Shown: piece after piece, positions 20,777 through 31,737 of the stretch
How positions within the stretch are numbered: the first letter of the stretch is position 1
Layout: the number at the start of each line of letters is the position of its first letter
Assembly: GCA_028564925.1 (NCBI GenBank)
Contig: CM053030.1
Coordinates: forward strand, 266,238,199-266,302,198
Origin: Lithobates sylvaticus
Lineage: Eukaryota > Chordata > Amphibia > Anura > Ranidae
DNA length: 64,000 nt
Direction: 5' to 3'
The notes under the pieces: model-generated
What the model saw: the letters and a program-made list of their open reading frames with translations, nothing else
Told to the model about the DNA's origin: nothing
The model's database searches: none
Position numbers and translations under genes: made by a program

Positions 20777-23700
20777 CTACTCCCCAACCCAGCATCCCCA
20801 AATCGTATCAAATTTTGAGGGGCACTTCTGGCTCATGTATGTAAGTTTATACAACGGAAGAACAGAATCGATCAGTGCTTTCCATTGTGATACACTGGGA
20901 GGGTCTGATTTTTTCAAATTCAGGAGGATAGCTTTCCTGGCATAGAATGCCGCATAGAATACAAACAGTTGTTTATGAATTTTAGATACCACTTTGTCAC
21001 ACAATGGGTCCAGCCCTAGTGAGAGATTCCCCACTGTATTTATCACCCCTACAACATCCAGAAATGCTGTATGAGCGGGCACTCCCAGACTACGTGTATA
21101 AATGTTCCCACCTCCGTGGTGCACTTTGAAAACCTGTCTGAGCATGATGGATAGATTCTCGCCAGCCTCTGCGGGGTATAATACGCTTTGTAAATAAACT
21201 TGAGCTGAATGAATCTATCCTTGGCCGAGATCATCAGGGGTATATATTGCTGGATCCCCTCCTCCCAGTCATCACCTGCCAGTGTTGGAATGGCCACCTG
21301 CCATTTAGAAAACAGTTTAGTACCAGCACCTGACAGCTCCGAGGAGATTCTAAGGTACAAGGAGGAGAGAATCCTGTGAACATTCTTTGAGACCAAGAAT
21401 TTTTCCACCCCATGGGAGCACAGGGAGGGCCCCGTAGGAAACTGAGCACGAATTGCATGTCGCAATTGGAGGTAACGGAAGAACATCTGCGAAGGGAGAT
21501 TAAATTCCTCCCTTAGGGTGTCAAAGGGGAGGAGCGTACCACTAGGCATAATCTGTCTAAGAATTTTGATGCCGTAACTGGCCCACAGGGTAGGATGGTA
21601 TTAAGGTGCTGCAATCTGGGGTATAAGGTGATATAACATTTGGGGCACTCAGTTTAGCCGTTAGTTGTGACCATACCCAAACCGTAGTTCGCATCAGCGT
21701 GGTGATCTCGGGGTGTGCTTTCGGTCCTCTGAAGACCAGATTACTGAGTGCCGCGTAGGAACCCAAGACCGCCGCCTCTAGGTTGACCAACGGATTGGAG
21801 CGGGATTGGTTGAACCACCATCTCACCGACACCAATACCGCCGCCCAATAGTACTGCTTCAGACATGGCAAGGCCAGTCCCCCAAGGGAGAGGGGTAATT
21901 GAAGAGTTTGTTGTGCAATTCTAGGAGTTGCTCCAGCCCATATAAAGGAACTGATTACCTTGTCCACTTTTTTAAAAAAGGAATTGGGGATCGGAACAGG
22001 AGTGTTTCTAAAAACATTTAGGAATTTAGGGAGGAATGTAATTTTTAATAAATTTACTCTACCCACCGGGGATAAGGGGAGGGATTTCCAGGATTGGCAT
22101 TTATCGATCAGGCTGTGTAGTATGGGGAAGACATTATCCTCTAGGTACAACTTGAGGTCTCCTTGGATCTCTATACCCAGGTAGCGGAATTTAGGGACTG
22201 TTTTCAAAAGTGCATGTGCGTGTTCAGGCTGGGCTCTACCGGACAGTGGGAACAAGATGGACTTATCCCAGTTGATTCTCACCCCTGAATATGTTCCAAA
22301 TTCGTTTATGATGTCAAGGGCCGCAGTTAGGGACGAGGCTGTGTCAGGGAGATACAGAGGCGCATCATCTGCGTACAGGCATATTTTTTCTCTTAGCGGG
22401 CCCACCTGTATCCCCCCAACCGCAACAGACTCCCGCAGAAGTGTGGCCAGGGGCTCTATGGCGAGGGCAAAGAGGGCCGGGGACAATGGGCACCCCTGTC
22501 TCGTACCCCTAGTCAAGGGGAAGGTAGCAGAGATCAAGCCGTTGGTGTGTATTCTGGCTACGGGTTTTGCATAGATTAACTTAACCCAGGAGATACATTT
22601 TGGACCAAAATTAAAACGTTCCAGGACCCTCCAGAGGAATTGCCATTCGACGGAGTCTAAGGCCTTTTCCGCGTCTAATGAGGCGACAGTGCCTTTTGTG
22701 GTCCCCGCCCCTGCCAGGGAGATATCGGTGTACAAGCGACGTAAGTTTATGTCTGTGCTTTTGCCTGGCATGAAGCCCGTTTAGTCTCCCTGAACCAGCT
22801 TCAAAATCACAGAGTTCATTCTAGTTGCGAGGACCTTCTTAACGATCCTCGCGTCAACATTAAGAAGTGAGATCGGACGATAGGAGGAGCAGAGGGTAGG
22901 GTCCTTGTTCGGCATGGGGATCACTACTATTATCGCCTCTGACATTGTGGGCGGGAGAGATCCTTTGCCCAGCATGGCTAACAGTGTGGCATGAAATTGT
23001 GGCGCAATGAGGTCTGCATGAGTTTTATACAATTCTGCCGGTATACCATCCGGACCTGGTGTTTTAGCATTTTTAAGAGAGGCTATGGCCGCCTGAACCT
23101 CTTCAAGGGTGATGGGGCTGTCTAAGCGGGCGTGATCCGAGTCAGGGAGTTTAGGTAGCTCCACAGAGTTCAGAAAGTGAGTGAGGGTTTCAGGGGTAGA
23201 GATATCCCTCGAGGTATAGAGGGTATCATAGTATTGTGCAAATCTAGCGTTGATAAGATGGGGATCAGTCAACATCTCACCCCGTTCGCTCTCAATCCTA
23301 GCTATATGGGACATCGAGTTCCGTTCCTTAGATAACCATGCCAGCAATCTACCTGTCCTTTTCCCCTGTTCAAATATTCTTTGAGACTGGCTCAGCAGTA
23401 TCTTCCTACTAGCACCCGCCCTAAGCAAGGATATTTCCCTGTGGACCATTTGTAACTCAGAATATACTGTAGCATCTCCTCCCTGTGTATATGTGTTTTC
23501 CAGTCTGACTGCTCTTAATTCGGCCACCTCTAGTGCCAACCTAGAATCCTTCCTGGCCTTGGAAATAAGGGTCTGGTATTGCCCTCTGGCATAGGCCTTG
23601 TAGGCATCCCAGAGTACTGGTGGCTCTACCGTACCTCTATTTTCCACCCAAAAGGCTCCAAGCTCCACCTCGACCCTGGGGGCCATACGCTCATCCGTCA

Positions 23701-24414
23701 CCCAATAGCCCGAAAGCCGCCAGATGGCCATGCCAGAAGCAGGGCCTATCTCCAGCCTGAGCAATAGTGGCGCGTGATCGGAGATGCCCCGAGGCAAGCC
23801 AGCAGCAAATCTATTCTGGAAAAAGAGGCATAGGTGGCAGAGTGGCATGTAAATTGTTTAGCATCAGGGTGTTTCCACCTCCATACATCATGCAGGCCAT
23901 AGACTTCCATCCATTTCAGCAGAGGGGAGTCCAGAGCCACCCCAGCCTTAAATCTGTCCACAGACGGATTTGGAGTCATATTAAAATCGCCCGCTAGTAG
24001 TACTCTAGCGCCTGGGTACAGTGCCATCAGTGGGGTCAGTTTGTGGAGTAGTTGCATGTTGGCAGGGAGCGGCATATAGATTCCTGCTATAAACATTTCC
24101 TGTCCATTACAAGTCGCATAAAGCACCACATATCTACCCCCTGGATCCAAATGAAGGTCCAGGAGGGAGAACTGGAGTGACTTATGGACCAGAACACTGA
24201 CCCCCCTAGAATAAGCCGAGTATGTAGAGTGATAGTAAGAACCAACCCATGGTTTCTTGAGGGCCAGTGTTCTTCCTCCCAGCAAATGGGTCTCCTGGAG
24301 TATACAGATCTGTGGGGAATATTTCTTAATATAAGTAAAAACTAGTGACCTCTTAACTTTGGAATTCAGTCCCCGCACATTCCAGGACAATATAGTCAGT
24401 GGAGCCATCATCAC
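20777..24414 (-). pseudogene. LINE A ORF2: endonuclease and reverse transcriptase
   Basis: Starts at 24414 with MMMAPLTILSWNVRGLNSK. Endonuclease motifs: QETHL, LLAGDFNM, SRIDLL and, in the next frame, GISDHAPLLL. The RT segment shows 'KTPGPDGIPAELY', SSYRPISLLNVD, SLDAEKALDSVEW, TRGTRQGCPLSPALF and CLYADDAPLYL (catalytic YADD intact), then FRYLGIEI and a C-terminal KCTTEVGTFIHVVWECP knuckle. Breaks: a frameshift near 23.8 kb between endonuclease and RT, one in-frame TAG just before TGFMPGKS at about 22781, a frameshift near 21.55 kb and another near 21.1 kb. Few lesions over about 1,200 codons point to a young copy. The family is L1 superfamily, Tx1-like by overall resemblance. Confidence 0.92.
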
Positions 24415-25165
24415 ATCACAAGAAAATACATATTGTGGGGACGGGTCACAGAGACATCAACCAGAAGCATTGCCGGTCGCCATATCCAAGTGAGGTCCAG
24501 CATCACACCATGTAGTGGAGCCCCCCCCCCCCCCTTGTGGGGAAAGAGCGCCACCACACCGAGATGACCAATAAGTCAGCACAAAGTATAAGAGAAATAC
24601 CAAGCATTGCAATGATAAGAATGAACCATAAAAATGATTAGAGCGAAGAGAAGTACACCATAAATTCCCCCCTCCCCCTCCCCGACATCACCCCCCAAAC
24701 TGTGGTGTGTCTTCTTCCCAAAACATAAACCCCAAGTATCCATGGGGGGCGCGTGATAGGTCGAGCACCGTAAGAGTTACAGTCCTAGCACATCAAGTTC
24801 GGCCAGGTCCATGTGCAGGATAGACGGTCCCTGCAGAATGTATAGCAGCTATTCACTCGATTAGATCGGGGGCACAAACTTTAACCAAAACTGTGTTTAT
24901 GTAAACTTGGGCAAGTACACAGTGCATCATGTAGCATAAGGCATCAGGATCCCCCCAAACTTAGGCAGGTAGCAGTCATTAGTGCAGAAAAGGGGCATAA
25001 GTTACCAACATATCAGAAAGTGTGTCATTACCTGCTGCGTCACATCATGGCCTCAAAAGAAGGGGGACATCAGGCCAAGTCCAGGGGGCCCAACACTCAA
25101 GCTGGGCCAGCAGGTAGTAAAAAGCACTGTGTTTCAGCAGCATAACCAAAAGGGACATCCAAGGG

Positions 25166-25600
25166 TCATCCTCTAGGTAGGGTATCCAGCCAGTGAGACG
25201 CATCCTCAGGAGAAGTAAAAAATCTTGCCGTCTCGCCATCTTGAACACGCAGCTGTGCTGGAAATAACATGCTGTATTTTATATGCCTGTTGTTCAATTT
25301 GACCTGGTCAAATGAGTGTCTCATCTTCTGGGTGTCAATAGAATAATCTGGAAAGATCATCAGACTGGATTCTTCATAGTTGAGAGCTTCCAGCTTCCTA
25401 GCTTCACGAAGGACCAAATCCCAGTCCCTAAAATTAAGGAGGCGCAGGATAAAAGTGCGTGGAGTAGCTCCGGGGATATCCCTGGCAGCAGGCATCCTGT
25501 GTGCCCTCTCCACCGCAAAAAATGGTGAAAATTGCGCCCTTGGCAGCAGAGTCTGGAGGAGGCGCTCTGTAAAGGACGGGGGTCTGTTCCTTCTGCTCCC
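25166..25600 (-). pseudogene. LINE A ORF1, C-terminal RRM and CTD part
   Basis: The frame at 25166-25513 encodes ERAHRM, then PRTFILRLLNFRDWDLVLRE and MIFPDYSIDTQKMRHSFDQV, and ends in ...LFPAQLRV and a C-terminal SPEDASHWLD. This is the L1-type ORF1p order: an RRM (IxRxLNFxD core) followed by the CTD containing FPDYS. ORF1p is the RNA-binding chaperone of the LINE ribonucleoprotein. The N-terminal coiled coil is missing because the LINE is truncated at 25611. The coding sense just upstream of 25513 is in another frame. Confidence 0.85.
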
Positions 25601-25622
25601 TCATGCAATCCTAACATCTAAG

Positions 25623-26900
25623 TTAAAGAGTTTACAACACATGCCATCTCTAGGGCCAAAGCACACAGGAGAGGGAATCATGGGAGGGTGCAGTGAAGAC
25701 TGCCCTGGGAAATGGAGGCACTTTTAAAGTCATGCTTTAGACATTAGCATTTTTAACATGATAAATTAACCATAAGCAAAAGCCCAACCACCCTGCATAT
25801 AAACATGTAGAAAACGGCAATGGATGCATAGCCTCAACAAAAAAATAGATAAAAAGGTGGGGGGAGGGGGTAGAACAAGGGGAGAAGGGGAAGGTAAGAG
25901 GCGGGGGAAGGGGGAAGAAGGAAAAAGGGAAAGAAGGGCACAGGAAGGGGGAAAAATGAAAGGGACTATAGGGAGAATGGAGATCATTCATCATAGCTGA
26001 AGAAGGTTAAGAAGGTTAAACAATTAGGACGGAGAAACACATATAAACAATTGCAGGGGTACACCACAGTGCAAATATTAACAAAAATAACGAGCTACCA
26101 ATAAGTGAAGGCAGAGATCAGCTGCAAGGAATTTGTGCCCAAGCCGAAACCAAATCCAGGGGGCAATTAAAGCTCCAAAGACAATATGGGCGGCCTAGGT
26201 CAACCAAATACTCCCTTGCAATAGCACGTGCTGCTCAATCTCCTCCTTTCATTCTCAAGGACTCATGAGAAAATTATCAGAACAGTTGTAGAGTGTCAGG
26301 AATAAGACAGCATTAAGACCAAATATAATACAATGTTTGCAATATGAGGGAAACAGTAAACCATAAATCTTAATATCATATTTAACTCATCCACACAGCT
26401 AACCCAGTTCAGTAGAATATAAGCAAATATGGAAGGGTAGTAGACTTATTTACAACGGTAGTCTGCAACCAAACAAACCCACAAACTGAGAGAGCCGGGA
26501 GTTTGCAATTAACCTAGGGTCTATTAGCTAGTGTATAGCGAATACACTTGAAAAGTCCCAATAGTTTACAATAAAGAATAAAATAACCAATGCAAACTAA
26601 ACTCAGAAATTAGACTCAGAGAAAGAATACTGAGCTCAAGTGTCCCAGGAGAAGGGTGTCCTGGAGTAACAAACAAATATATCCACCTTACTGTGGCTCT
26701 AGGTCTTCATCCTGGGGCCGTCTCGTGAGTTGAGAGACAGATCTTGATTGGTGAGCTGGAGTGCTCTTGGCCCTGGAAGAGGATTGCTTGGAGGACCGAT
26801 GTGGTGTGGCGGTGTACGACTTTGTGGCAGTGCACTTTGGAGTGCGAAGTGAAGCTGACTGAATAGAATCTGCTGGAGGGGGCCAAATGCGGTTCAGCCA
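25623..26900 (-). mobile_element. LINE B, 5' segment (ORF1 end, spacer and beginning of ORF2)
   Basis: This segment continues LINE B across the LINE A insertion: 'ctctttaacttaga' at its left edge joins LFNLDVKI in the RT. A minus-strand frame at 26707-26907 could be the end of ORF1. A polypyrimidine stretch (purine-rich at 25850-25960 on the plus strand) and MTLKVPPF at about 25735, which resembles the start of L1-type ORF2 proteins (MTLKVLSxN), suggest spacer and ORF2 start. Large internal losses must separate these parts. The assignment is partly inference. Confidence 0.45.
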
Positions 26901-27844
26901 GAAGCATTTTTAGATGAGCTGAGGAAGAGCTGGCATACTTTCTCCAATTATAGGTGAATTTAAGAAAAAAGAAAAGGCCCAGAAGTAGTGGATCTGGTGT
27001 TGGAGTAGGATTTGAAGTTGGGGCTTCATGGCCCTATGTTTGCCCTCTGTGACTTGTTTTGCTCCTGTTTGGCAAATTATATGATGTTGATAGCTTGTTT
27101 TTTTATTTTTTTTATTTATACCTTACAATAGTTTTTGCTATATTGCCCCTGCTGATTCCAACGCTCAATTAGAACTACAAATAAAACCTACTGCTACAAA
27201 GAAAACAGTCTACAAAAACAATCTACTACAACTTTCTGTTGGGGTGGAAATCAATGGGTTGAAGATGCTATAATTAAGACAAGCAATTATGTAAAAGTAA
27301 AGTAAATGAACATATCTGCATCCCCAAGCATGTTATTTAAAGGAATTACATATGTTTTATGTTGCCATTTTAGACACTTTAAAATGGCCTTTCCCCATTG
27401 AAAGATAATACAAAAAAAAATGATTTCTTTGGCATGTCCCTCAGGTCAGTGCCCAGCCTCCATGCCCTTTCTTTGTCAATCCCTTTACTTTTAACATTTA
27501 ACATTCATCTCATTGACTTCAATTGGGTTCAAATTTTAAATCCAAAATTCAATATTTGCTGAACCAAACCTGCGTATGTTCAGCCCATCACTACCTGAGT
27601 TCTCTTCCATTCTCTCATGAACCCCTTGCCCTGGCAGTACAGCTTAGAATCTTTAAATCCAGCTTGTGTTTGCCTGTTCACATAGGATCTTTGTTGTCTG
27701 GGTCTCTAGTCCTGGGGGAGCAAGCTAGACTTGCCTCCAGTGACTCTAGTGATAGTTATCTCCAGCTTTGTTGTAAACAAAGATCTCACGCCTACCAGTA
27801 TTTTACACAAGCTCTGTTTAGAAGAAGGGTCTGCAGCCCAGGGT
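26901..27844. other. Unassigned non-coding sequence
   Basis: A/T-rich with short T-runs near 27100 and an A-run near 27411. I see no element boundary and no gene. The frame at 27523-28053 runs into the neighbouring MITE and has no domain. Confidence 0.45.
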
Positions 27845-28295
27845 TTAAAGCCTGGTACACACGATCGGATTGTTGGCCAACAGAGCGTCAGACTTTTGTC
27901 CAAAGGGCGTTTGCCAGGAACTTGTCTTGCATACTAACGGTACACAATTGTCGGCCAACAAACACGAACGTAGTGATGTACTACGAGGAATTTCAGCTCT
28001 TGAGCGCCACCCTTTGGGCACCTTCTGCTAATTTCATGTTTGGCGAGCATTAATTCCGAGCATGCGTGTTTGTACTTTCAACTTTTGTGTGACGAACTTG
28101 TGTACAGACGATACGAAAATCTGACAACAGACCATTGTCCGCTGAAAATGTACTAGCCTGCCATCCAACATTTGTTGGCCAAAAGTTGGACAACAATTGT
28201 CTGAAGGAGCGTACTAACGGTCGGATTTTAGGACAACAGTCTGTCAACAGATGATTCCCTGCCAACAATTGGATCGTGTATATGAGGCTATAGCC
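27845..28295. mobile_element. MITE with terminal inverted repeats (acacacgatcggatt family)
   Basis: The left end agcctggtacacacgatcgg and the right end caattggatcgtgtatatgaggct are inverted with mismatches. Subterminal 'ttgttggcc' and 'ccaacaatt' motifs are also inverted. About 450 bp, non-coding. Confidence 0.65.
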
Positions 28296-28439
28296 ACAGA
28301 GCCCTCTTGGCCAATTTCATGTTAGACTTTGCACACCTTATGGTATCTGAAAGGTCACATGATTGATAATCCTTCCCATCACCCTATTAAAGGTATGCCA
28401 GGTTGAGCAGGAAGGGGTTATTAGGCACACTTGCCCACA

Positions 28440-28690
28440 TGGTTTTTTTCTGCATGTGCGGGGCGGCCACAGTGTTGTTTTAAAAGGTCCTGTGCATTTT
28501 TGGGTCTGGTTCAGGTGCGAATTCAGGGAAAAAAAATCGCACCTGAATCACACCTGAACCTGTGAACAGAAACACAGCGGACTTCGAACTGCAGCCGCAG
28601 ATATGTGAACCCAGCCTTAAGCCCCATACACACGGTCGGACAATCCGCGGACCAGGTCCGTCGGACCATGTCCGTCATACTTTGTCTGAT
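28440..28690. mobile_element. MITE fragments (cacacggtcgga family and neighbour)
   Basis: Position 28617 starts ttaagccccatacacacggt, a terminus closely resembling 56509 and 27845, but no matching second end follows, so it is truncated. The preceding 28440-28616 stretch contains the inverted pair ggttcaggtgcgaatt / cacctgaacc and ends with a 'gtgaacccagcctta' terminus, suggesting a second small element. Confidence 0.5.
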
Positions 28691-29127
28691 GTTTTTTTAA
28701 AGTCAGTTAGCGTACCCCACAGCCAGCATTAGCTAGTGTAAGATTGCCTGCCACACTATCACAGTCCCACTATAAGTCACTGACCACCACCATTACTAGT
28801 ATATCAAAACAAATAAATAGAAATTCCAGTATCTATACCATACGCTATAACTTTCACGCAAACCAAATAATGTACACGTGTTTGGATTTTTTTTTTTTTA
28901 ATCAAAGACCTACAGCAGTATACATTTTGACCTAAATTCATGAAGAAATTAGATTTTATAAATTTTTTATTGGATATGTTTTATAGCAGAAATAAGTAAA
29001 TATATGTTTTTCAAAATCTTTTTTTAAAATGGTGATCAAATACTACCAAAAGAAAGCTCTTTTTGTGTGAAAAAAATAAATAAAAATTGTATTTATATAC
29101 AGTGCTGCATGGCCGGGCAATCGCCAG
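28691..29127 (-). mobile_element. Truncated TTAA-family element, head-to-head with the next
   Basis: Reverse-complemented, this shows aagagctttcttttggtagtatttgatcacc, then an A/T-rich block and 'gtttgcgtgaaagttatagcg', matching in order the terminal half of the elements at 29128 and 38418. It lies in the opposite orientation to the element that starts at 29128. Confidence 0.6.
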
Positions 29128-30054
29128 TTAACTGCTTCAGCCCCGGAAGATTTTACCCCCTTCCTGACCAGAGCACTTTTTGCTTCGGCACTGCGCACTT
29201 TAACTGACAATTGCGCGGCCATGCGGTGTTGCACCCAAACAGAATTGAAGCTTTTCCCACAAATAGAGCTTTCTTTTGGTGGTATTTGATCACCTCTGTG
29301 GTTTGTTATTTTTGTGCTATAAACAAAAAAAGCGTAAATTTTGAAAAAAAAATCTATATTTTTTAACTTTTTGCTATAATAAATATCCCCCAAAAATATA
29401 TATAAAATTTTTTTTTCCTCAGTTTAGGCCGATATATAATCTTCTACATAATTTTGGTAAAAAAAATCGCAATAAGCGTATATTGATTGGTTTGCGCAAA
29501 AGTTATAGTGTCTACATTTTTATTATTATTTTTTTTTATTAGTAAAGCGATTATTATCGTGACTGTGACATTATGGCGGACACATCGGACACTTTTGACA
29601 CTATTTTGGGACCATTGTAATTTATACAGCGATCAGTGCTATAAAAATGCACCGATTACTGTGTAAATGACACTGGCAGGGAAGGGGGGTTAAACACTAG
29701 GGGGCGATGAAGGGGTTAAGTGTGTCCTAACTGTGGGGGGGGGGGGTGGGCTTCCCCTCACATGACAGCGATCCCTGCTTCCAATGACAGGGAGCAGTGA
29801 TCTCTGTCATGACACAAGGCAGAACGGGGAAATGCCTTGTTTACATAGGCACTTCCCCGTTCTGCAGCTCCGTGACACGATCGCCGGGACACCAGAGGAC
29901 ATCGAGTCTGCCGGTCTTGCAGGCACAGTCACACTGTATGCGGCGGGAGCACGCTACCCCCGAAAATTAAACAGGGACGTACAGATATGCCCGTTTGCCC
30001 ACCGCTGCCATTGTGCCGACGTATATCGGCGTGCGGCGGTCGGCAAGTGGTTAA
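29128..30054 (+). mobile_element. TTAA-flanked non-autonomous element (piggyBac-type), full length
   Basis: TTAA at 29128-29131 and 30051-30054. Left module: cttcctgaccagagcac, cactttaactgacaatt, caaatagagctttctttt. Right module: cccgtttgcccaccgctgcc, gacgtatatcggcgtgcgg, gtcggcaagtgg. The same two modules occur in reverse order in 38418-39080. About 920 bp without coding capacity. A further fragment of the left module with its own TTAA lies at 30055-30128. Confidence 0.7.
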
Positions 30055-30128
30055 AGTAGCACAGTTCTGAATGACAAAAAATGCTCTGGTCATGAAGGGG
30101 CTAAAATCTTCCGGAGGTCAAGTGGTTA

Positions 30129-30804
30129 AAGAGGCGTACAGTACATGTAATATTAATAATTGGTGAAAAAGGTTAAGTTAAGCTAAGAATGCCCCTCTAA
30201 AATGGTGCTATGACTGTGAAAATGCACAGGTTTCACAGAGGTAAGTCTAACTGTTAGATGATGTTTATGTAGCTATCACTTTAAAACTTTCTCAGGTCTT
30301 TCACTTGTGGCATGTTCTGTAAAGTATTAACACAGTGGTTTACAAATGAAAGCTAATATCATGACAATATTTGCTTTGGACTTTCATTAGGTCATAACAT
30401 GGATCACATTTTGAACTAACACCAATGTTGTGTGGCTTTGATGCGTCCCACTACAGGAAATCTTTGTTAGAAGCTTACTATCACAACTGTCTGATTTTGT
30501 GTCCTAAATTCACAAAGCCTCCTCTTTTTACCTACTTTCAGACTTTCCAGCCACCCAGCCTTTCCTGTTTCTCGTCATAAACTACCTACACATTTGGTTT
30601 AGCCGTGCTGATTCATTTGTCACACACCCTTTAGTGCCATGCTCAGAGTGAAAATGTTTTTATTATGTCTCATTAAATCCCAACGGCAGTTGTTATCAGA
30701 AAATGTGCCACATAAATGTCTGCTTGCTTGCTCGAATACCCTCAGTTATAGAAAATATGTTTTTCACTCACGAAATAGAAGGAAAAAGAAGGCAGCACAT
30801 CTTT
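30129..30804. other. Unassigned non-coding sequence
   Basis: Low-repeat-looking A/T-rich DNA. I see no gene, inverted repeat or known family. Confidence 0.5.
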
Positions 30805-31063
30805 AGGGCTCCTTTACACTTGCGGCAGCCCTTGCTCCACCCTGAAAAACAATCTCATGCCTGTTTTGACTCTTAAAAGTCTGCACCACCGCTCTGCAAC
30901 AGTGTGCATGGTCATTGTGGTACAGCCCTGTGGTGCTACCTGCTGAACGCATGTATGCAACCTCCTCTTGCTGCTATGTTTGCGGTGTGGGGGGGGGGGG
31001 TTTGGAAGTTGGCAGGTAAAATCGCAGCTCAGCTGCCCTTGCAAGTGTGAACTAACCCCTAAT
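30805..31063. mobile_element. MITE with inverted termini
   Basis: The left end tagggctcctttacacttgc and the right end gcaagtgtgaactaacccct are imperfect inverted repeats. About 259 bp, non-coding, with a G10 run near 30990. Confidence 0.65.
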
Positions 31064-31224
31064 GTTAACTTAACTTGAAATAAAACATTTTATTTTTATT
31101 GAAATATATAAATGTGCAAATAAGAGCACCCACAAAAAAAATTCACTGGTAAGAGGTCATGTCCACAGGTGTTGGTTTCCTGCGTTTGACGTGTGTTTAA
31201 AACACACGTCAAACTCACAGAAGT

Positions 31225-31345
31225 AAAATCCCATTGCACCTGAAAGACCACAACATACAGGGATATACTGACATATAATCACACACATAGGTTGGACTTG
31301 TGTCTTTTTTCGACCTCATCTACTGTGTAACTATGTAACTTTACT
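31225..31345 (+). mobile_element. SINE-like tail fragment
   Basis: The phrases gggatatactgacata, cacataggttggactt and ctactgtgtaactatgtaac are, from memory, the 3' part of a widespread frog SINE-like repeat. No tRNA-related head with A and B boxes is identifiable here. Confidence 0.4.
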
Positions 31346-31737
31346 TAGTAAACATGGCAGTTAGGAGACATTTGATTTGTTTTGCATTTAGTTTCCTTAA
31401 AGTGTAAGTAAACCCTTCTATAATTTTCAGCCAAGGAAGCTGCCATCTTTGCCTTTGTTTAATATTCAATTGCCATGATGCTGCACATGTGATCAGTTAT
31501 GACACCAGCCATTGGATAGTTTGATAGTTTAACAGTTTGGTTGAGAGCACAACCAATGGAAGTGTTACATTTCCGGCACGTGCCGGAAATTAAACTGTTT
31601 TATGGATGGGTTTACTTCCGCCTTAAACGCAGCATGTCCTATTGAGGTATGTTTGAACTGCAGGCAAAGCAAATCAAATGCAACCTTTTCTAGTCAAACA
31701 CTGCATTTGTATACTATAGCAAACTGACAAGAGTGCC

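Larger units (their letters stand above)
17225..25611 (-). mobile_element. LINE A: nearly complete L1/Tx1-type LINE, interrupted by a PLE-type insertion
   Basis: Minus-strand LINE with its poly(A) end as the T10 run at 17225-17234 and its 5' end at about 25611. Flanking target duplication: taacgtctaag (17214-17224) and taacatctaag (25612-25622), one mismatch. Contents in sense order: part of ORF1 with an RRM-type domain, a ~750-bp inter-ORF spacer, ORF2 with apurinic-type endonuclease, RT and Cys/His region, and a 3' UTR including a C34 tract. It is split in its 3' UTR by 17307-20452. Without that insert it is about 5.2 kb, so it is 5'-truncated within ORF1. Confidence 0.9.

Noticed and set aside
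27523-28053. 176-codon plus-strand frame
   Set aside because: It runs from unassigned DNA into a MITE and shows no domain.
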